From assembly GCA_905214315.1 (NCBI GenBank), contig CAJMLN010000003.1, positions 16,052 through 80,051 on the forward strand: a DNA stretch of 64,000 nucleotides, given 5' to 3'. Below the pieces are notes generated by a model, which did not search any database, was not told where the DNA came from, and was given only the letters and a program-made list of their open reading frames with translations. Source of the DNA: an uncultured bacterium. GTDB taxonomy: Bacteria > Bacillota > Clostridia > Christensenellales > QALW01. Every line of letters begins with the position of its first letter. Position 1 is the first letter of the stretch. Shown piece by piece: positions 24,439 to 32,460 of the stretch. A program made the translations under genes and the position numbers.

Positions 24439-25475
24439 AGCTTTTGAATCTGGGCTTGGAGGAGCTGAAAAATTTAATAGCAGACTGGGGATATCCTGCC
24501 TATCGCGCGCAGCAGATTCATTCGGCGCTGTGGCAGGGCAAGACGGTCGCACAGATGAATATTCCCCGAGAGCTGAAAACGCTGCTGGAAGAAAACGGCT
24601 ATACCGTGGGCGGTGCGGAGATCTATCAGAAGCTGGTTTCGCGTGACGGTACGGAAAAATATTTGTACCGCCTGGAGGACGGCAATATTATTGAGGGCGT
24701 TTTTATGCGCTATAAGCACGGGAATACCCTTTGCATCTCTATTCAGGTGGGCTGCCGTATGGGGTGCGCCTTCTGCGCCTCTACCCTGGGCGGCCTTGTC
24801 AGGCATCTGGAGGCCGGGGAAATCCTGGGGCAGGTGATCAGCGCCAACCGGGATCACGGAAAAGCCGGAGAACGCTCCCTTACCAATCTTGTGCTGATGG
24901 GCAGCGGCGAGCCGCTGGATAATTACGAAAATGTGCTTCGGTTTTTAAAGCTGGTTACCGATGAAAACGGTTTGCATATTTCTGCGCGGAATATTTCGCT
25001 TTCTACCTGCGGCCTTGTGCCGAAAATTTATGCACTTGCCCGCGAAAAGCTCGGGATTACGCTTTCCCTTTCCCTTCATGCGCCAGAGGATGCGCTCAGA
25101 AAAGAGCTGATGCCGATTGCCCGTGCATATACTGTGGAGGAAACGGTAAAGGCAATGCGCTTTTATGTAAAAACTACCGGACGCAGGGTTATTTTTGAAT
25201 ATGCGCTGATCGATCGGAAGAATGATACGCCGGAATGTGCGCAGCAGCTGGCGGAATTGATACGGGGAATGCAGTGCCATGTGAATCTGATTCCTTTGAA
25301 TTCCGTACATGAAAGCGGGCTGAAAGGATCCGGAGGGGACAGAATAAAGAATTTTATGGAAATGCTGCAGGCAAAAGGCGTTTCTGTTACCGTAAGGCGT
25401 GAAATGGGAGCTGATATTGCCGGTGCCTGCGGGCAGCTTAGAAGAAGCTATCTTGAAAGGGAGGGAAAATATTGA
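24435..25475 (+). CDS. rlmN: Dual-specificity RNA methyltransferase RlmN
   Basis: A 346-residue radical-SAM enzyme that makes 2-methyladenosine at A2503 of 23S rRNA and A37 of some tRNAs. The radical-SAM cysteines C-R-M-G-C-A-F-C lie near residue 105. The second mechanistic cysteine is in the C-terminal region (G-A-C-G-Q-L). The start is a TTG whose last two bases overlap the rsmB stop (TTGA), with AAGGATG upstream. Confidence 0.94.
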   Translation: MKLLNLGLEELKNLIADWGYPAYRAQQIHSALWQGKTVAQMNIPRELKTLLEENGYTVGGAEIYQKLVSRDGTEKYLYRLEDGNIIEGVFMRYKHGNTLCISIQVGCRMGCAFCASTLGGLVRHLEAGEILGQVISANRDHGKAGERSLTNLVLMGSGEPLDNYENVLRFLKLVTDENGLHISARNISLSTCGLVPKIYALAREKLGITLSLSLHAPEDALRKELMPIARAYTVEETVKAMRFYVKTTGRRVIFEYALIDRKNDTPECAQQLAELIRGMQCHVNLIPLNSVHESGLKGSGGDRIKNFMEMLQAKGVSVTVRREMGADIAGACGQLRRSYLEREGKY

Positions 25476-26197
25476 AATACTCTGGATTAAGTAACAAAGG
25501 AAAAGTAAGGGGCAGCAATGAGGATTTCTTTCATGTACCCTTTGATCGGGAGGATATTAAGCTTTTTATTGTGGCCGACGGTATGGGCGGCGTGAATGCG
25601 GGCGAGGTGGCCAGTTCTCTGGCGGTGGCCAGCACGGCCGAATTCATTCGGGAAAACTATTTTTCCGCCACGGATATGCGGCTGCTGCTGCGGCAGGCGA
25701 TGAGTGAAGCCAACAGAGCCGTTTATCAGACGGCAAAATCGGATAAAAGCTTTGACAGCATGGGCACTACCCTGGTGGCCGCGATGATTCACGACGGCCT
25801 GGTTTATGTGGCAAACGTGGGAGACAGCCGCTGCTATATGCTGCGCAGGGGAGAATTCCGGCAGATCAGCATCGATCATTCTTATGTGCAAGAGATGGTG
25901 GATAAAGGGGTGCTGACGCCTACTGAGGCGCAGAAGCATCCGAAAAAAAATCTGATTACGCGCGCTATCGGCGCCGAACGCTTTGTGGAAGTGGATGTGT
26001 TCTGCCAAAGCTGGGAGGAGCATGACAGACTGCTGCTTGCTACCGACGGGCTTACGGGAATGCTTAGTGAGGAGAAAATAAAAGAGATTATCAGCAGCAG
26101 CGCGGATTGCGGCTGCATCACCGAGCAGCTGATTCAGGCGGCGAATGAAGCGGGCGGTAAAGATAATATCACCGCAGTATTTATAGCTAACGATTAA
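25472..26197 (+). CDS. prpC: PP2C-type Ser/Thr protein phosphatase
   Basis: A 241-residue metal-dependent phosphatase (PrpC/Stp). It dephosphorylates targets of the adjacent kinase. Metal-binding motifs visible: V-A-D-G-M-G-G near residue 34, G-D-S-R near 117, T-D-G-L near 192 and G-G-K-D-N-I-T near the C-terminus. The start is a TTG overlapping the rlmN stop (TTGA), with GGGAGGG 6 nt upstream. Confidence 0.94.
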   Translation: MKYSGLSNKGKVRGSNEDFFHVPFDREDIKLFIVADGMGGVNAGEVASSLAVASTAEFIRENYFSATDMRLLLRQAMSEANRAVYQTAKSDKSFDSMGTTLVAAMIHDGLVYVANVGDSRCYMLRRGEFRQISIDHSYVQEMVDKGVLTPTEAQKHPKKNLITRAIGAERFVEVDVFCQSWEEHDRLLLATDGLTGMLSEEKIKEIISSSADCGCITEQLIQAANEAGGKDNITAVFIAND

Positions 26198-26209
26198 GGA
26201 GACTTTTTA

Positions 26210-28228
26210 ATGGTTAACGATATCATTGACGGTAAATATGAAATTTTGTCGAAAATAGGCAGCGGCGGTACCAGCATCGTATATAAGGCCCGGCGGCTGA
26301 GCGACGGTTTTATTGTTGCAATCAAGGTAGTGCGCGATGAGCTGGAGGATATTGACGAGCATGAACGTCATTTCCGGCATGAGGCAGAGGCACTGGCCAA
26401 AATGTCTCACCGGAATGTGCGTAGGATTTTAGCTGTTGGGCAATGGAACGGCTCGCTGTATATGGTAACGGAATATATTGACGGAAAAACGCTAAAAGAT
26501 ATTATTGCGCAAAATGGTCCGCTGCCGCCCAAAAAAGCAGTGGACTACGCCCTGCAGATTGCGGCCGGCATGGAGCATGCCCATATGAAAAATATCATTC
26601 ATCGGGATATCAAGCCGCAGAATATTCTTGTTTCCAATGACGGTACGGTAAAAATTGTGGATTTTGGCATTGCACGGGTGCTTTCGCCGCAGACTACGCG
26701 AACGATGGGTGGCAAAGACGTTGTAGGAAGCGTACATTATATTTCCCCTGAACAAGCGCGGGGCAGCCATGTGGATTCCCGGACGGATATCTATTCTTTT
26801 GGTGTATTGCTGTATGAAATGTTTACTGGACGTGTGCCCTTTGAGGGGGACGAGGCGGTATCCATTGCCATGAAGCATGTAAACCAGATGCCGGAGGCAC
26901 CGCAAAGCGTGAATCCTGCGATCTCCAGGGGAATTAACGATATTATTTTAAAGTGTATGCAGAAGGATCCCGCAAAGCGGTACCAGACGGCTTCGGAGCT
27001 GCGGGAGGATCTGCTGCTGTATGTGGCTAATCCCGACGGCTTTTCGGTAATCGGGCAGGAGGAATATACACAACAGCCATATGAGGAAGAAGAAACGGAG
27101 TCTGCCGAACCGGTGAGAAGAAAGAGCATTATTACGGCTAAAGAGGAAGATAACGGCGGGGTAAGAAAGAAAATTTCTTACATAAATGAAGAGGAACGAA
27201 AAAAGGTAAAGGCATCTAAACGCAAGCGAGGTCTGATTATTGGTATCAGTGTTGCTGCATCCGTTCTGGTAGTTGCAATGGTATTAAGCATTATTTTACC
27301 CCGCGTCCTGTGGGGAAACAATTATGAAAAGAAAGCAGTCCCCACGGTTGTGGATTTGAGTAAAAGCGCAGCGGCGGCAATCATGCGCAGCGAGTCCTTT
27401 TCCAAGTTCCGGTATGTGGAGGAAAACAGCAGTTCCGTACCGGCAGATTGCGTTATACGCACCGAGCCGGAGGCTGGAAGCATTGTTCCGGTTAATACAG
27501 AGATCGTTATTTATGTCAGCAAAGGCGCAAAGCAGCTGATGGCGGAAAATACCATAGGAAAGCCCTATATGGAGGCCACGGAGATTCTGGAGAAGCAGGG
27601 CTTTAAGGTAAGATACGTATACATTGAGGATAATTCCAGGGAAACCGGCACGGTTGCCGACCAGAGCAGTTATAATCAGAGCATTGCCGAGGGAACTGAA
27701 ATTACGCTTACGGTAGTGCGGAATATTGCAGCGCTGGAAATCATTGTGCCGGATCTTACCGGACTCAGCCTGGAGGACGCGAAAGAAGCGATTGTCCGCG
27801 CGGGCTTCGTTGTAGGAAATTATCAGGAAATAAAATCCGATAACCCAGAAGAACTGGGGGTAAGATGGCAAAACATCGATCCGGGAACACCGTATTTATA
27901 TATTGAAGGCGAGGAACCGCCGGAGGTAACAATTGATTTTACGGTGAATATCAGCAGTGGGTACCGATGCGTGTACGAATATGCTGTGCCGGAAGAATAT
28001 AGGGCGCAGACGTTGGAGCTGCTTGTTTATAATCAAAATGGAGAGCAGGTAGACTATAGAAAATATGTGGACGCTGCATTTATTTCACTGGAATACAGCA
28101 CAGAACAGCCTGAAAATGTAACCTTTGAATTGTACCTTGAAAGCCGTCAAATTGATAAAAAAGTACTTACCACGTCTATGAATACGCCCGCTCCGACGGA
28201 GGAAGGAAATCCGAATGCCGGAGATTGA
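26210..28228 (+). CDS. prkC: PASTA-domain Ser/Thr protein kinase PrkC
   Basis: A 672-residue membrane kinase. The cytoplasmic catalytic domain (residues about 9-270) has Gly-rich loop I-G-S-G-G-T-S, ATP lysine in A-I-K-V, catalytic H-R-D-I-K-P-Q-N and D-F-G. After a charged linker, one transmembrane helix spans about residues 341-365. About three extracellular PASTA repeats follow, which in homologues sense muropeptides or lipid II, and then a roughly 90-residue acidic tail that I cannot assign. PrkC coordinates cell-wall growth, stationary phase and spore germination. It is paired with prpC (12 nt apart) and overlaps rsgA by 14 nt. Confidence 0.94.
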   Translation: MVNDIIDGKYEILSKIGSGGTSIVYKARRLSDGFIVAIKVVRDELEDIDEHERHFRHEAEALAKMSHRNVRRILAVGQWNGSLYMVTEYIDGKTLKDIIAQNGPLPPKKAVDYALQIAAGMEHAHMKNIIHRDIKPQNILVSNDGTVKIVDFGIARVLSPQTTRTMGGKDVVGSVHYISPEQARGSHVDSRTDIYSFGVLLYEMFTGRVPFEGDEAVSIAMKHVNQMPEAPQSVNPAISRGINDIILKCMQKDPAKRYQTASELREDLLLYVANPDGFSVIGQEEYTQQPYEEEETESAEPVRRKSIITAKEEDNGGVRKKISYINEEERKKVKASKRKRGLIIGISVAASVLVVAMVLSIILPRVLWGNNYEKKAVPTVVDLSKSAAAAIMRSESFSKFRYVEENSSSVPADCVIRTEPEAGSIVPVNTEIVIYVSKGAKQLMAENTIGKPYMEATEILEKQGFKVRYVYIEDNSRETGTVADQSSYNQSIAEGTEITLTVVRNIAALEIIVPDLTGLSLEDAKEAIVRAGFVVGNYQEIKSDNPEELGVRWQNIDPGTPYLYIEGEEPPEVTIDFTVNISSGYRCVYEYAVPEEYRAQTLELLVYNQNGEQVDYRKYVDAAFISLEYSTEQPENVTFELYLESRQIDKKVLTTSMNTPAPTEEGNPNAGD

Positions 28229-29105
28229 GGGAATGATTTTAAAGGCTGTGGCCGGAACCTTTGAGGTTTTATGTGAAGAACAGCTTTTCAGTGCGTATGC
28301 GGCGGGTAAATTCCGCAATATGAATTTGACGCCGATGGTAGGAGATAAAGTGTCACTGCAGCTTTCTGAGAGAGCGGGAGAAAAGACCTTTATTACGCAA
28401 ATACGTCCCAGGAAAAATGCTTTGCTCCGGCCGCCGGTAGCTAATGTGGATACCTTGCTGATTACGGTTGCGGTAAAGCGGCCGAACCCGGATTTAAAGC
28501 TTGCGGATGAGTTGATCTGCTATTGCCGTATGCTGGAGATCGAGCCGGTCATTTGTGTGAATAAGAGCGATTATGATCTTCAGGAGGCGTCCTCCATTGC
28601 GCGGCAGTATCAGGCCAGCGGCATTCGGGTTTATTTGACCAGCGCCCTGGAGGAGGCCGGCACGGCGGAGCTTAAAGACAATATTCCTGAGGGAATCACC
28701 TGCTTTTGCGGGCAGTCCGCTGTGGGAAAATCATCGCTCACCAATCTGCTACTGGGCCGGCCGGCATTTGAAATCGGCGCGTTAAGCCGGAAGACGGAAC
28801 GAGGCAGGCACACGACCCGCCATTGCGAACTGGTTGCCTTTGCTCCTAATCGATGGCTTGCCGATACGCCGGGATTTTCGCTTTTGGAGACGCCCCGCCT
28901 TTCCCCGGAAGAGCTTTTGGAACTCTATGAGGAATATGCGCCCTATGCGCCGAACTGCCGTTTTACAGGCTGCAGGCATATCAGCGAGCCGGATTGTGCG
29001 GTTAAGCGCGCGGTAGAAGCAGGCAAGCTGTCCCTGCCGCGGTATGAGCGGTATAAACAGATCTACGAGGATGTAGAGCAAAAATGGAGGAACCGATATG
29101 ATTAA
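28215..29105 (+). CDS. rsgA: Ribosome small-subunit GTPase RsgA
   Basis: A 296-residue circularly permuted GTPase that checks late 30S maturation. An N-terminal OB fold is followed by G4 (C-V-N-K-S-D near residue 118), then G1 (G-Q-S-A-V-G-K-S-S near 172) and G3 (D-T-P-G-F near 217). That permuted order defines the family. A C-terminal zinc-binding C-R-F-T-G-C-R-H...C segment lies near 250-265. It overlaps prkC (14 nt) and rpe (8 nt). Confidence 0.94.
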   Translation: MPEIEGMILKAVAGTFEVLCEEQLFSAYAAGKFRNMNLTPMVGDKVSLQLSERAGEKTFITQIRPRKNALLRPPVANVDTLLITVAVKRPNPDLKLADELICYCRMLEIEPVICVNKSDYDLQEASSIARQYQASGIRVYLTSALEEAGTAELKDNIPEGITCFCGQSAVGKSSLTNLLLGRPAFEIGALSRKTERGRHTTRHCELVAFAPNRWLADTPGFSLLETPRLSPEELLELYEEYAPYAPNCRFTGCRHISEPDCAVKRAVEAGKLSLPRYERYKQIYEDVEQKWRNRYD

Positions 29106-29736
29106 AGTGGCACCCAGTATTTTGGCGGCCGATTTTGCGGCTTTGGGAGAGGCGGTGGAACGGATTGACCGCTGCGGCGCGGATTTTATCCATTGCGACG
29201 TGATGGATGGGATGTTTGTCCCGAATATTTCCTTCGGCCCGAGTATGATCCGGGCGCTGCGCGGGCATACAAAAAAAGTGTTGGATGTGCATCTGATGGT
29301 TGAAAAGCCCGAACGCTATATCGATGATTTTATTGCCGCCGGCGCAGATATGATTACCGTTCATTTTGAAGCTTCGCCGCATCCGCACCGGACGCTTTCA
29401 TACATCCGTTCCCGGGGGGTTAAGGCGGGAATCGTCTATAATCCGGCAACTCCGCCGGATTCGTTGGAGTATTTGCTGGAGCAGATGGATATGGTGCTGT
29501 TGATGACGGTAAATCCCGGTTTTGGAGGACAGTGCTTTTTGCCGGAGGTCTTGCCTAAGATTGAGCGGGTACGCAGGATGATCGGCGGCCGGGAGGTTTT
29601 GCTGGAGGTCGACGGCGGTATCACAATAGAAAATGCCGCTTTGGTAAAAAAAGCCGGTGCCGACGTTTTAGTGGCCGGCAGCAGCATATTTTCTTCGGAA
29701 AATCCGCGTGCGGTGATGGAAGAATTAAAAAAATAA
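29098..29736 (+). CDS. rpe: Ribulose-phosphate 3-epimerase
   Basis: A 212-residue TIM-barrel enzyme interconverting ribulose 5-phosphate and xylulose 5-phosphate. It opens V-A-P-S-I-L-A-A-D-F and has the metal-ligand H-C-D-V-M-D-G near residue 32, H-L-M-V near 66 and the phosphate-binding G-F-G-G-Q near 140. It overlaps rsgA by 8 nt, as in many Bacillota. Confidence 0.94.
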   Translation: MIKVAPSILAADFAALGEAVERIDRCGADFIHCDVMDGMFVPNISFGPSMIRALRGHTKKVLDVHLMVEKPERYIDDFIAAGADMITVHFEASPHPHRTLSYIRSRGVKAGIVYNPATPPDSLEYLLEQMDMVLLMTVNPGFGGQCFLPEVLPKIERVRRMIGGREVLLEVDGGITIENAALVKKAGADVLVAGSSIFSSENPRAVMEELKK

Positions 29737-29745
29737 ATTGGAACC

Positions 29746-29793
29746 AAATTTCCCCCGTTTGTATATTATGTAATGTGCAGAGGGGGGATTTTT
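29746..29793 (+). terminator. Terminator-like hairpin after rpe that also covers a ribosome binding site
   Basis: Five C residues (29752-29756) pair with the G-run at 29783-29787, extended by A/T pairs and followed by TTTTT. The same G-run is the ribosome binding site of the 49-codon gene starting at 29795, so the hairpin could both attenuate transcription and hide that site. Confidence 0.45.
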
Positions 29794-29794
29794 A

Positions 29795-29944
29795 TTGAAG
29801 AAGATATTTTTTAAGTGCAACATTATAGGCCTGTTGTGTATGCTGCTGGGGGTTATTTTGATTCTTTTTAATCTGCCCCTTCATGTGTGGTTTATTTTGC
29901 TGGGCGCAGGTCTTATAGCAGCCGGAATATTTTTATGTAAATAG
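29795..29944 (+). CDS. 49-residue membrane peptide next to spoVM
   Basis: A TTG-initiated frame (GAGGGGGG 7 nt upstream) encodes 49 residues: a short basic start (M-K-K-I-F-F-K), then two hydrophobic stretches (about residues 9-25 and 31-48) separated by N-L-P-L-H-V. This suggests a helical hairpin in the membrane. It ends 11 nt before spoVM, whose ribosome binding site overlaps its tail. I do not recognise the family; the position suggests a sporulation or envelope role, as inference only. Confidence 0.6.
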   Translation: MKKIFFKCNIIGLLCMLLGVILILFNLPLHVWFILLGAGLIAAGIFLCK

Positions 29945-29955
29945 GGGGAAGATAT

Positions 29956-30060
29956 ATGAAAATTATTTGTATTACAGCACCCAAATTCCTGAACAGTTTT
30001 ATAAAAAAAATAAGCGGAAGGGGTGGTAAAAAAACGGTTGAAAAAAAGCTTGTTAAATGA
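29956..30060 (+). CDS. spoVM: Stage V sporulation protein M
   Basis: A 34-codon gene with AGGGGG 7 nt before its ATG. The product begins M-K-I-I-C-I-T-A-P-K-F-L and continues as an amphipathic helix, closely paralleling Bacillus SpoVM (M-K-F-Y-T-I-K-L-P-K-F-L, 26 residues), including the proline after the N-terminal stretch. SpoVM recognises the positive curvature of the forespore membrane and anchors SpoIVA for coat and cortex assembly. The genomic position (rpe side, before asp23) is that of spoVM in Bacillus. The basic C-terminal tail is about eight residues longer than in Bacillus. A sigma-A promoter for asp23 lies over its 3' end. Confidence 0.8.
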   Translation: MKIICITAPKFLNSFIKKISGRGGKKTVEKKLVK

Positions 30061-30066
30061 TATAAT
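30038..30066 (+). promoter_or_regulatory. Promoter of asp23-amaP
   Basis: -35 TTGAAA (30038-30043), 17-nt spacer, -10 TATAAT (30061-30066), overlapping the end of spoVM. It gives asp23 vegetative transcription independent of the upstream sporulation gene. Confidence 0.75.
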
Positions 30067-30096
30067 AAGTACAAGTTTATATGGGAGGTATTTGAA

Positions 30097-30477
30097 ATGT
30101 CTGAGAATAACGGCATGATCAGCAAGTCTGAGGTAGGCGGTAGCGTTTCGTATTCAGAGGATGTTATTGCTATCATTTCGGGATTGGCTGCTACTGAGAT
30201 ACACGGCGTTGCCGGCATGAGCGGCGGCATCAAAAGCGGTATTGTAGAGCTTTTGGGCAAAAAAGACCTTTCTAAGGGCATTAAGGCTACGATCGGAAAT
30301 GACGAGGCCGTAATTGATATTAACCTTGTGGTATCTTATGGTACCATTATCAGCGATGTGGTGCTGGAAGTGCAGAAAAGTGTAAAGCGTGCAGTGGAAG
30401 GGATGACGGGCCTTAGAGTACCCGCTGTAAATGTGAATGTGATCGGCGTTCAGGTTGCCGCGGAAGAAAAAAAATAA
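30097..30477 (+). CDS. asp23: Asp23/Gls24-family protein (YloU)
   Basis: A 126-residue alkaline-shock-type protein with the family's S-E-D-V-I-A-I-I-S-G-L-A-A-T-E-I segment near residue 22 and a V-N-V-N-V-I-G-V near the C-terminus. Members coat the inner face of the membrane through AmaP, encoded next, and are linked to envelope stress. GGGAGG lies 9 nt upstream of the ATG. Confidence 0.93.
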   Translation: MSENNGMISKSEVGGSVSYSEDVIAIISGLAATEIHGVAGMSGGIKSGIVELLGKKDLSKGIKATIGNDEAVIDINLVVSYGTIISDVVLEVQKSVKRAVEGMTGLRVPAVNVNVIGVQVAAEEKK

Positions 30478-30492
30478 TGCAGAGGTAGAAAA

Positions 30493-31017
30493 ATGAAGGT
30501 TTGGGAGAGGGTGCTCCTTGTATTTCTGGCACTGGTGTTCATTGCGCTGCTTGGCTTTTTGGCGTTTTCTGTATGGGATCCGACGGCGTTGCTGGTGCTG
30601 CTGTACAGTTTGCAGTCCGTATATCTGAAAATTGCTTTTAGCGCGTTTCTGCTGGTGCTTGTGGTTTTAAGCTTTCGCATTATGTTTGCAGGACTCGGCA
30701 AAAATGCTAAAAACGTGACGATGGCCGCGTCTACCGAGGCAGGCGGAATTTACATAAATATCGATACCGTCAGCGATTTAGCCTCTAAGGCTGTGCGCAA
30801 GGTAGAGGGGATTCGGGAAATACGTATTAAGACCTCTATGCAGGAGGGCGGCGCTTATGTAGCGGTTAAAGTTTCCATGGCGCCGGAATCTGTTATTCCG
30901 GAAATATCGGCACAGGTTCAGCAAAGTGTAAAAGCAGATATTGAAGGGCTTTGCGGAATTCCTGTTAAAAAAGTAGTGGTGCAGGTGGATAATTCCCTGC
31001 AGAGCCAAAAAAATTAG
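30493..31017 (+). CDS. amaP: Alkaline-shock membrane anchor AmaP
   Basis: A 174-residue protein with two N-terminal transmembrane helices (about residues 6-28 and 45-66) followed by a cytoplasmic Asp23-like domain. This is the architecture of AmaP, which tethers Asp23 to the membrane. It is 15 nt after asp23 with AGAGGT before the ATG. The small DUF2273 gene often found between such genes is absent. Confidence 0.9.
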   Translation: MKVWERVLLVFLALVFIALLGFLAFSVWDPTALLVLLYSLQSVYLKIAFSAFLLVLVVLSFRIMFAGLGKNAKNVTMAASTEAGGIYINIDTVSDLASKAVRKVEGIREIRIKTSMQEGGAYVAVKVSMAPESVIPEISAQVQQSVKADIEGLCGIPVKKVVVQVDNSLQSQKN

Positions 31018-31094
31018 GCAAGGCAGTTTGCCGGGCATTTAGGGCGGGGAGAACTCGCTCTTTTGTTAGTATAAGGAAAAACACGGAGGATGTC

Positions 31095-31505
31095 ATGGCA
31101 CGAATAAAGGCCAGAGAAATGGCGTTTCAATTGCTCTTTGAAGATACGTTCGGAACAAATACCGCAATAGAGATGCTGGGCGGTCTTTTTGAGGAAGACC
31201 GGGATTGGCGGAACATGAACGAAGCGGATATAGAGTATATCTGTTGGCTGCGGAGCACTGCTAAAGAACATGCGGACGAGCTGAATCAGATTATTTCCCG
31301 TTTTGCTAAGGGCTGGTCCCTTGAAAGAATGAACCGTATTGATACTGCGATTCTTCGGCTTGCGCTTTGTGAAATCAGATACCGGGAGGATGTGACAGCT
31401 GCAACGGCAATCAATGAAGCAGTGGAGCTTGCCAAGCGATATTCTACTGAAGAAGGACCGTCATTTATTAACGGTATATTGGGGGCCTATGTGAGAAGCT
31501 TATGA
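31095..31505 (+). CDS. nusB: Transcription antitermination factor NusB
   Basis: A 136-residue all-helical protein that binds boxA RNA with S10 in rRNA antitermination. It opens A-R-E-M-A-F-Q-L-L-F and ends with the conserved A-I-N-E-A-V-E-L-A-K-R-Y and F-I-N-G-I-L segments. GGAGG lies 5 nt before the ATG. It overlaps the following TsaD-like gene by 4 nt. Confidence 0.94.
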   Translation: MARIKAREMAFQLLFEDTFGTNTAIEMLGGLFEEDRDWRNMNEADIEYICWLRSTAKEHADELNQIISRFAKGWSLERMNRIDTAILRLALCEIRYREDVTAATAINEAVELAKRYSTEEGPSFINGILGAYVRSL

Positions 31506-32455
31506 TTTTTTTGGGAATCGATACCAGCTGTTATACGACCTCTATTGCAGCAGTGGATGAGAATGGAAATTTGATCGCTCAGGAACGTAAGCTCCTTTCA
31601 GTTGCTGAGGGAGAACGGGGGCTTCGCCAAAGCGAGGCTTTTTTTAAGCATATCAATAATTTTCCGGAGTTATATCAAAAACTGCTGGAAAAGGTTCATG
31701 TAACAGAAATTCAGGCCGTTTGCGTCAGCACGCAGCCCCGGGGCATGGGGAATTCCTATATGCCGGTGTTTTTTGCGGGGCGGCGTATGGCGGAAAGTAT
31801 TGCTATGAGCTTGAATGTGCCGTTGTTTGCTACCGATCATCAGCAGGGACATGTGCAGGCGGCGCTTTATCAAAGCGAGCTTACTGCCGGTCAGTTTTGT
31901 GCGGTACATCTTTCCGGCGGTACCACAGAGGTGCTTTTGGTAAAGGAAGAGCCTACGGATTATAAGATAAAAATATTGGCTGCTTCAAAAGATATCAATG
32001 CTGGACAACTGATCGATCGGTTGGGGGTAGCAATGAATATGCCGTTTCCTGCGGGAAAATTTGTGGACGAGCGTGCAATGAATTACAGCGGAGGAAGAAT
32101 TGTTTTGCCGATTCATGCATCTATGGTTGATTGTAGCTTTTCTGGTACGGAGGCAGCGGCCCTCCGGGAACTGAATGCCGGTGCAGAGCCGGATGCAGTT
32201 TGTGAGGCGGTTTTGTCTGCTGTGGCTCGTACGATGGCAAAAATGATGGGCGGAGCCGCTTACTATGCCGGTATTGAGGATATCTTGATGGCGGGGGGCG
32301 TGTCTTCAAGTGCTTATTTGAGAAAGATGCTGCCGATTTTGTTGGAAAAACGTGGAATGCATTTTCGTCTGCATTTTTCACCGCCGGAATTCAGTGCCGA
32401 TAATGCCGTAGGTGCAGCGCTTTTATGTAGGAAAAAATATAAAAATAGGGGGTAG
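31502..32455 (+). CDS. TsaD/Kae1-family paralogue
   Basis: A 317-residue ASKHA-fold protein related to TsaD (t6A37 tRNA threonylcarbamoyltransferase). It keeps an H-Q-Q-G-H metal-binding motif near residue 104 (TsaD has H-x-E-G-H), an S-G-G loop near 140, a P-A-G segment near 184 and a terminal A-D-N near 302. It is divergent elsewhere and shorter than typical TsaD (about 335). Clostridia often carry such a second copy next to nusB and folD in addition to the true tsaD of the tsaBDE set. Substrate unknown. It overlaps nusB by 4 nt. Confidence 0.8.
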   Translation: MIFLGIDTSCYTTSIAAVDENGNLIAQERKLLSVAEGERGLRQSEAFFKHINNFPELYQKLLEKVHVTEIQAVCVSTQPRGMGNSYMPVFFAGRRMAESIAMSLNVPLFATDHQQGHVQAALYQSELTAGQFCAVHLSGGTTEVLLVKEEPTDYKIKILAASKDINAGQLIDRLGVAMNMPFPAGKFVDERAMNYSGGRIVLPIHASMVDCSFSGTEAAALRELNAGAEPDAVCEAVLSAVARTMAKMMGGAAYYAGIEDILMAGGVSSSAYLRKMLPILLEKRGMHFRLHFSPPEFSADNAVGAALLCRKKYKNRG

Positions 32456-32460
32456 GTCTT

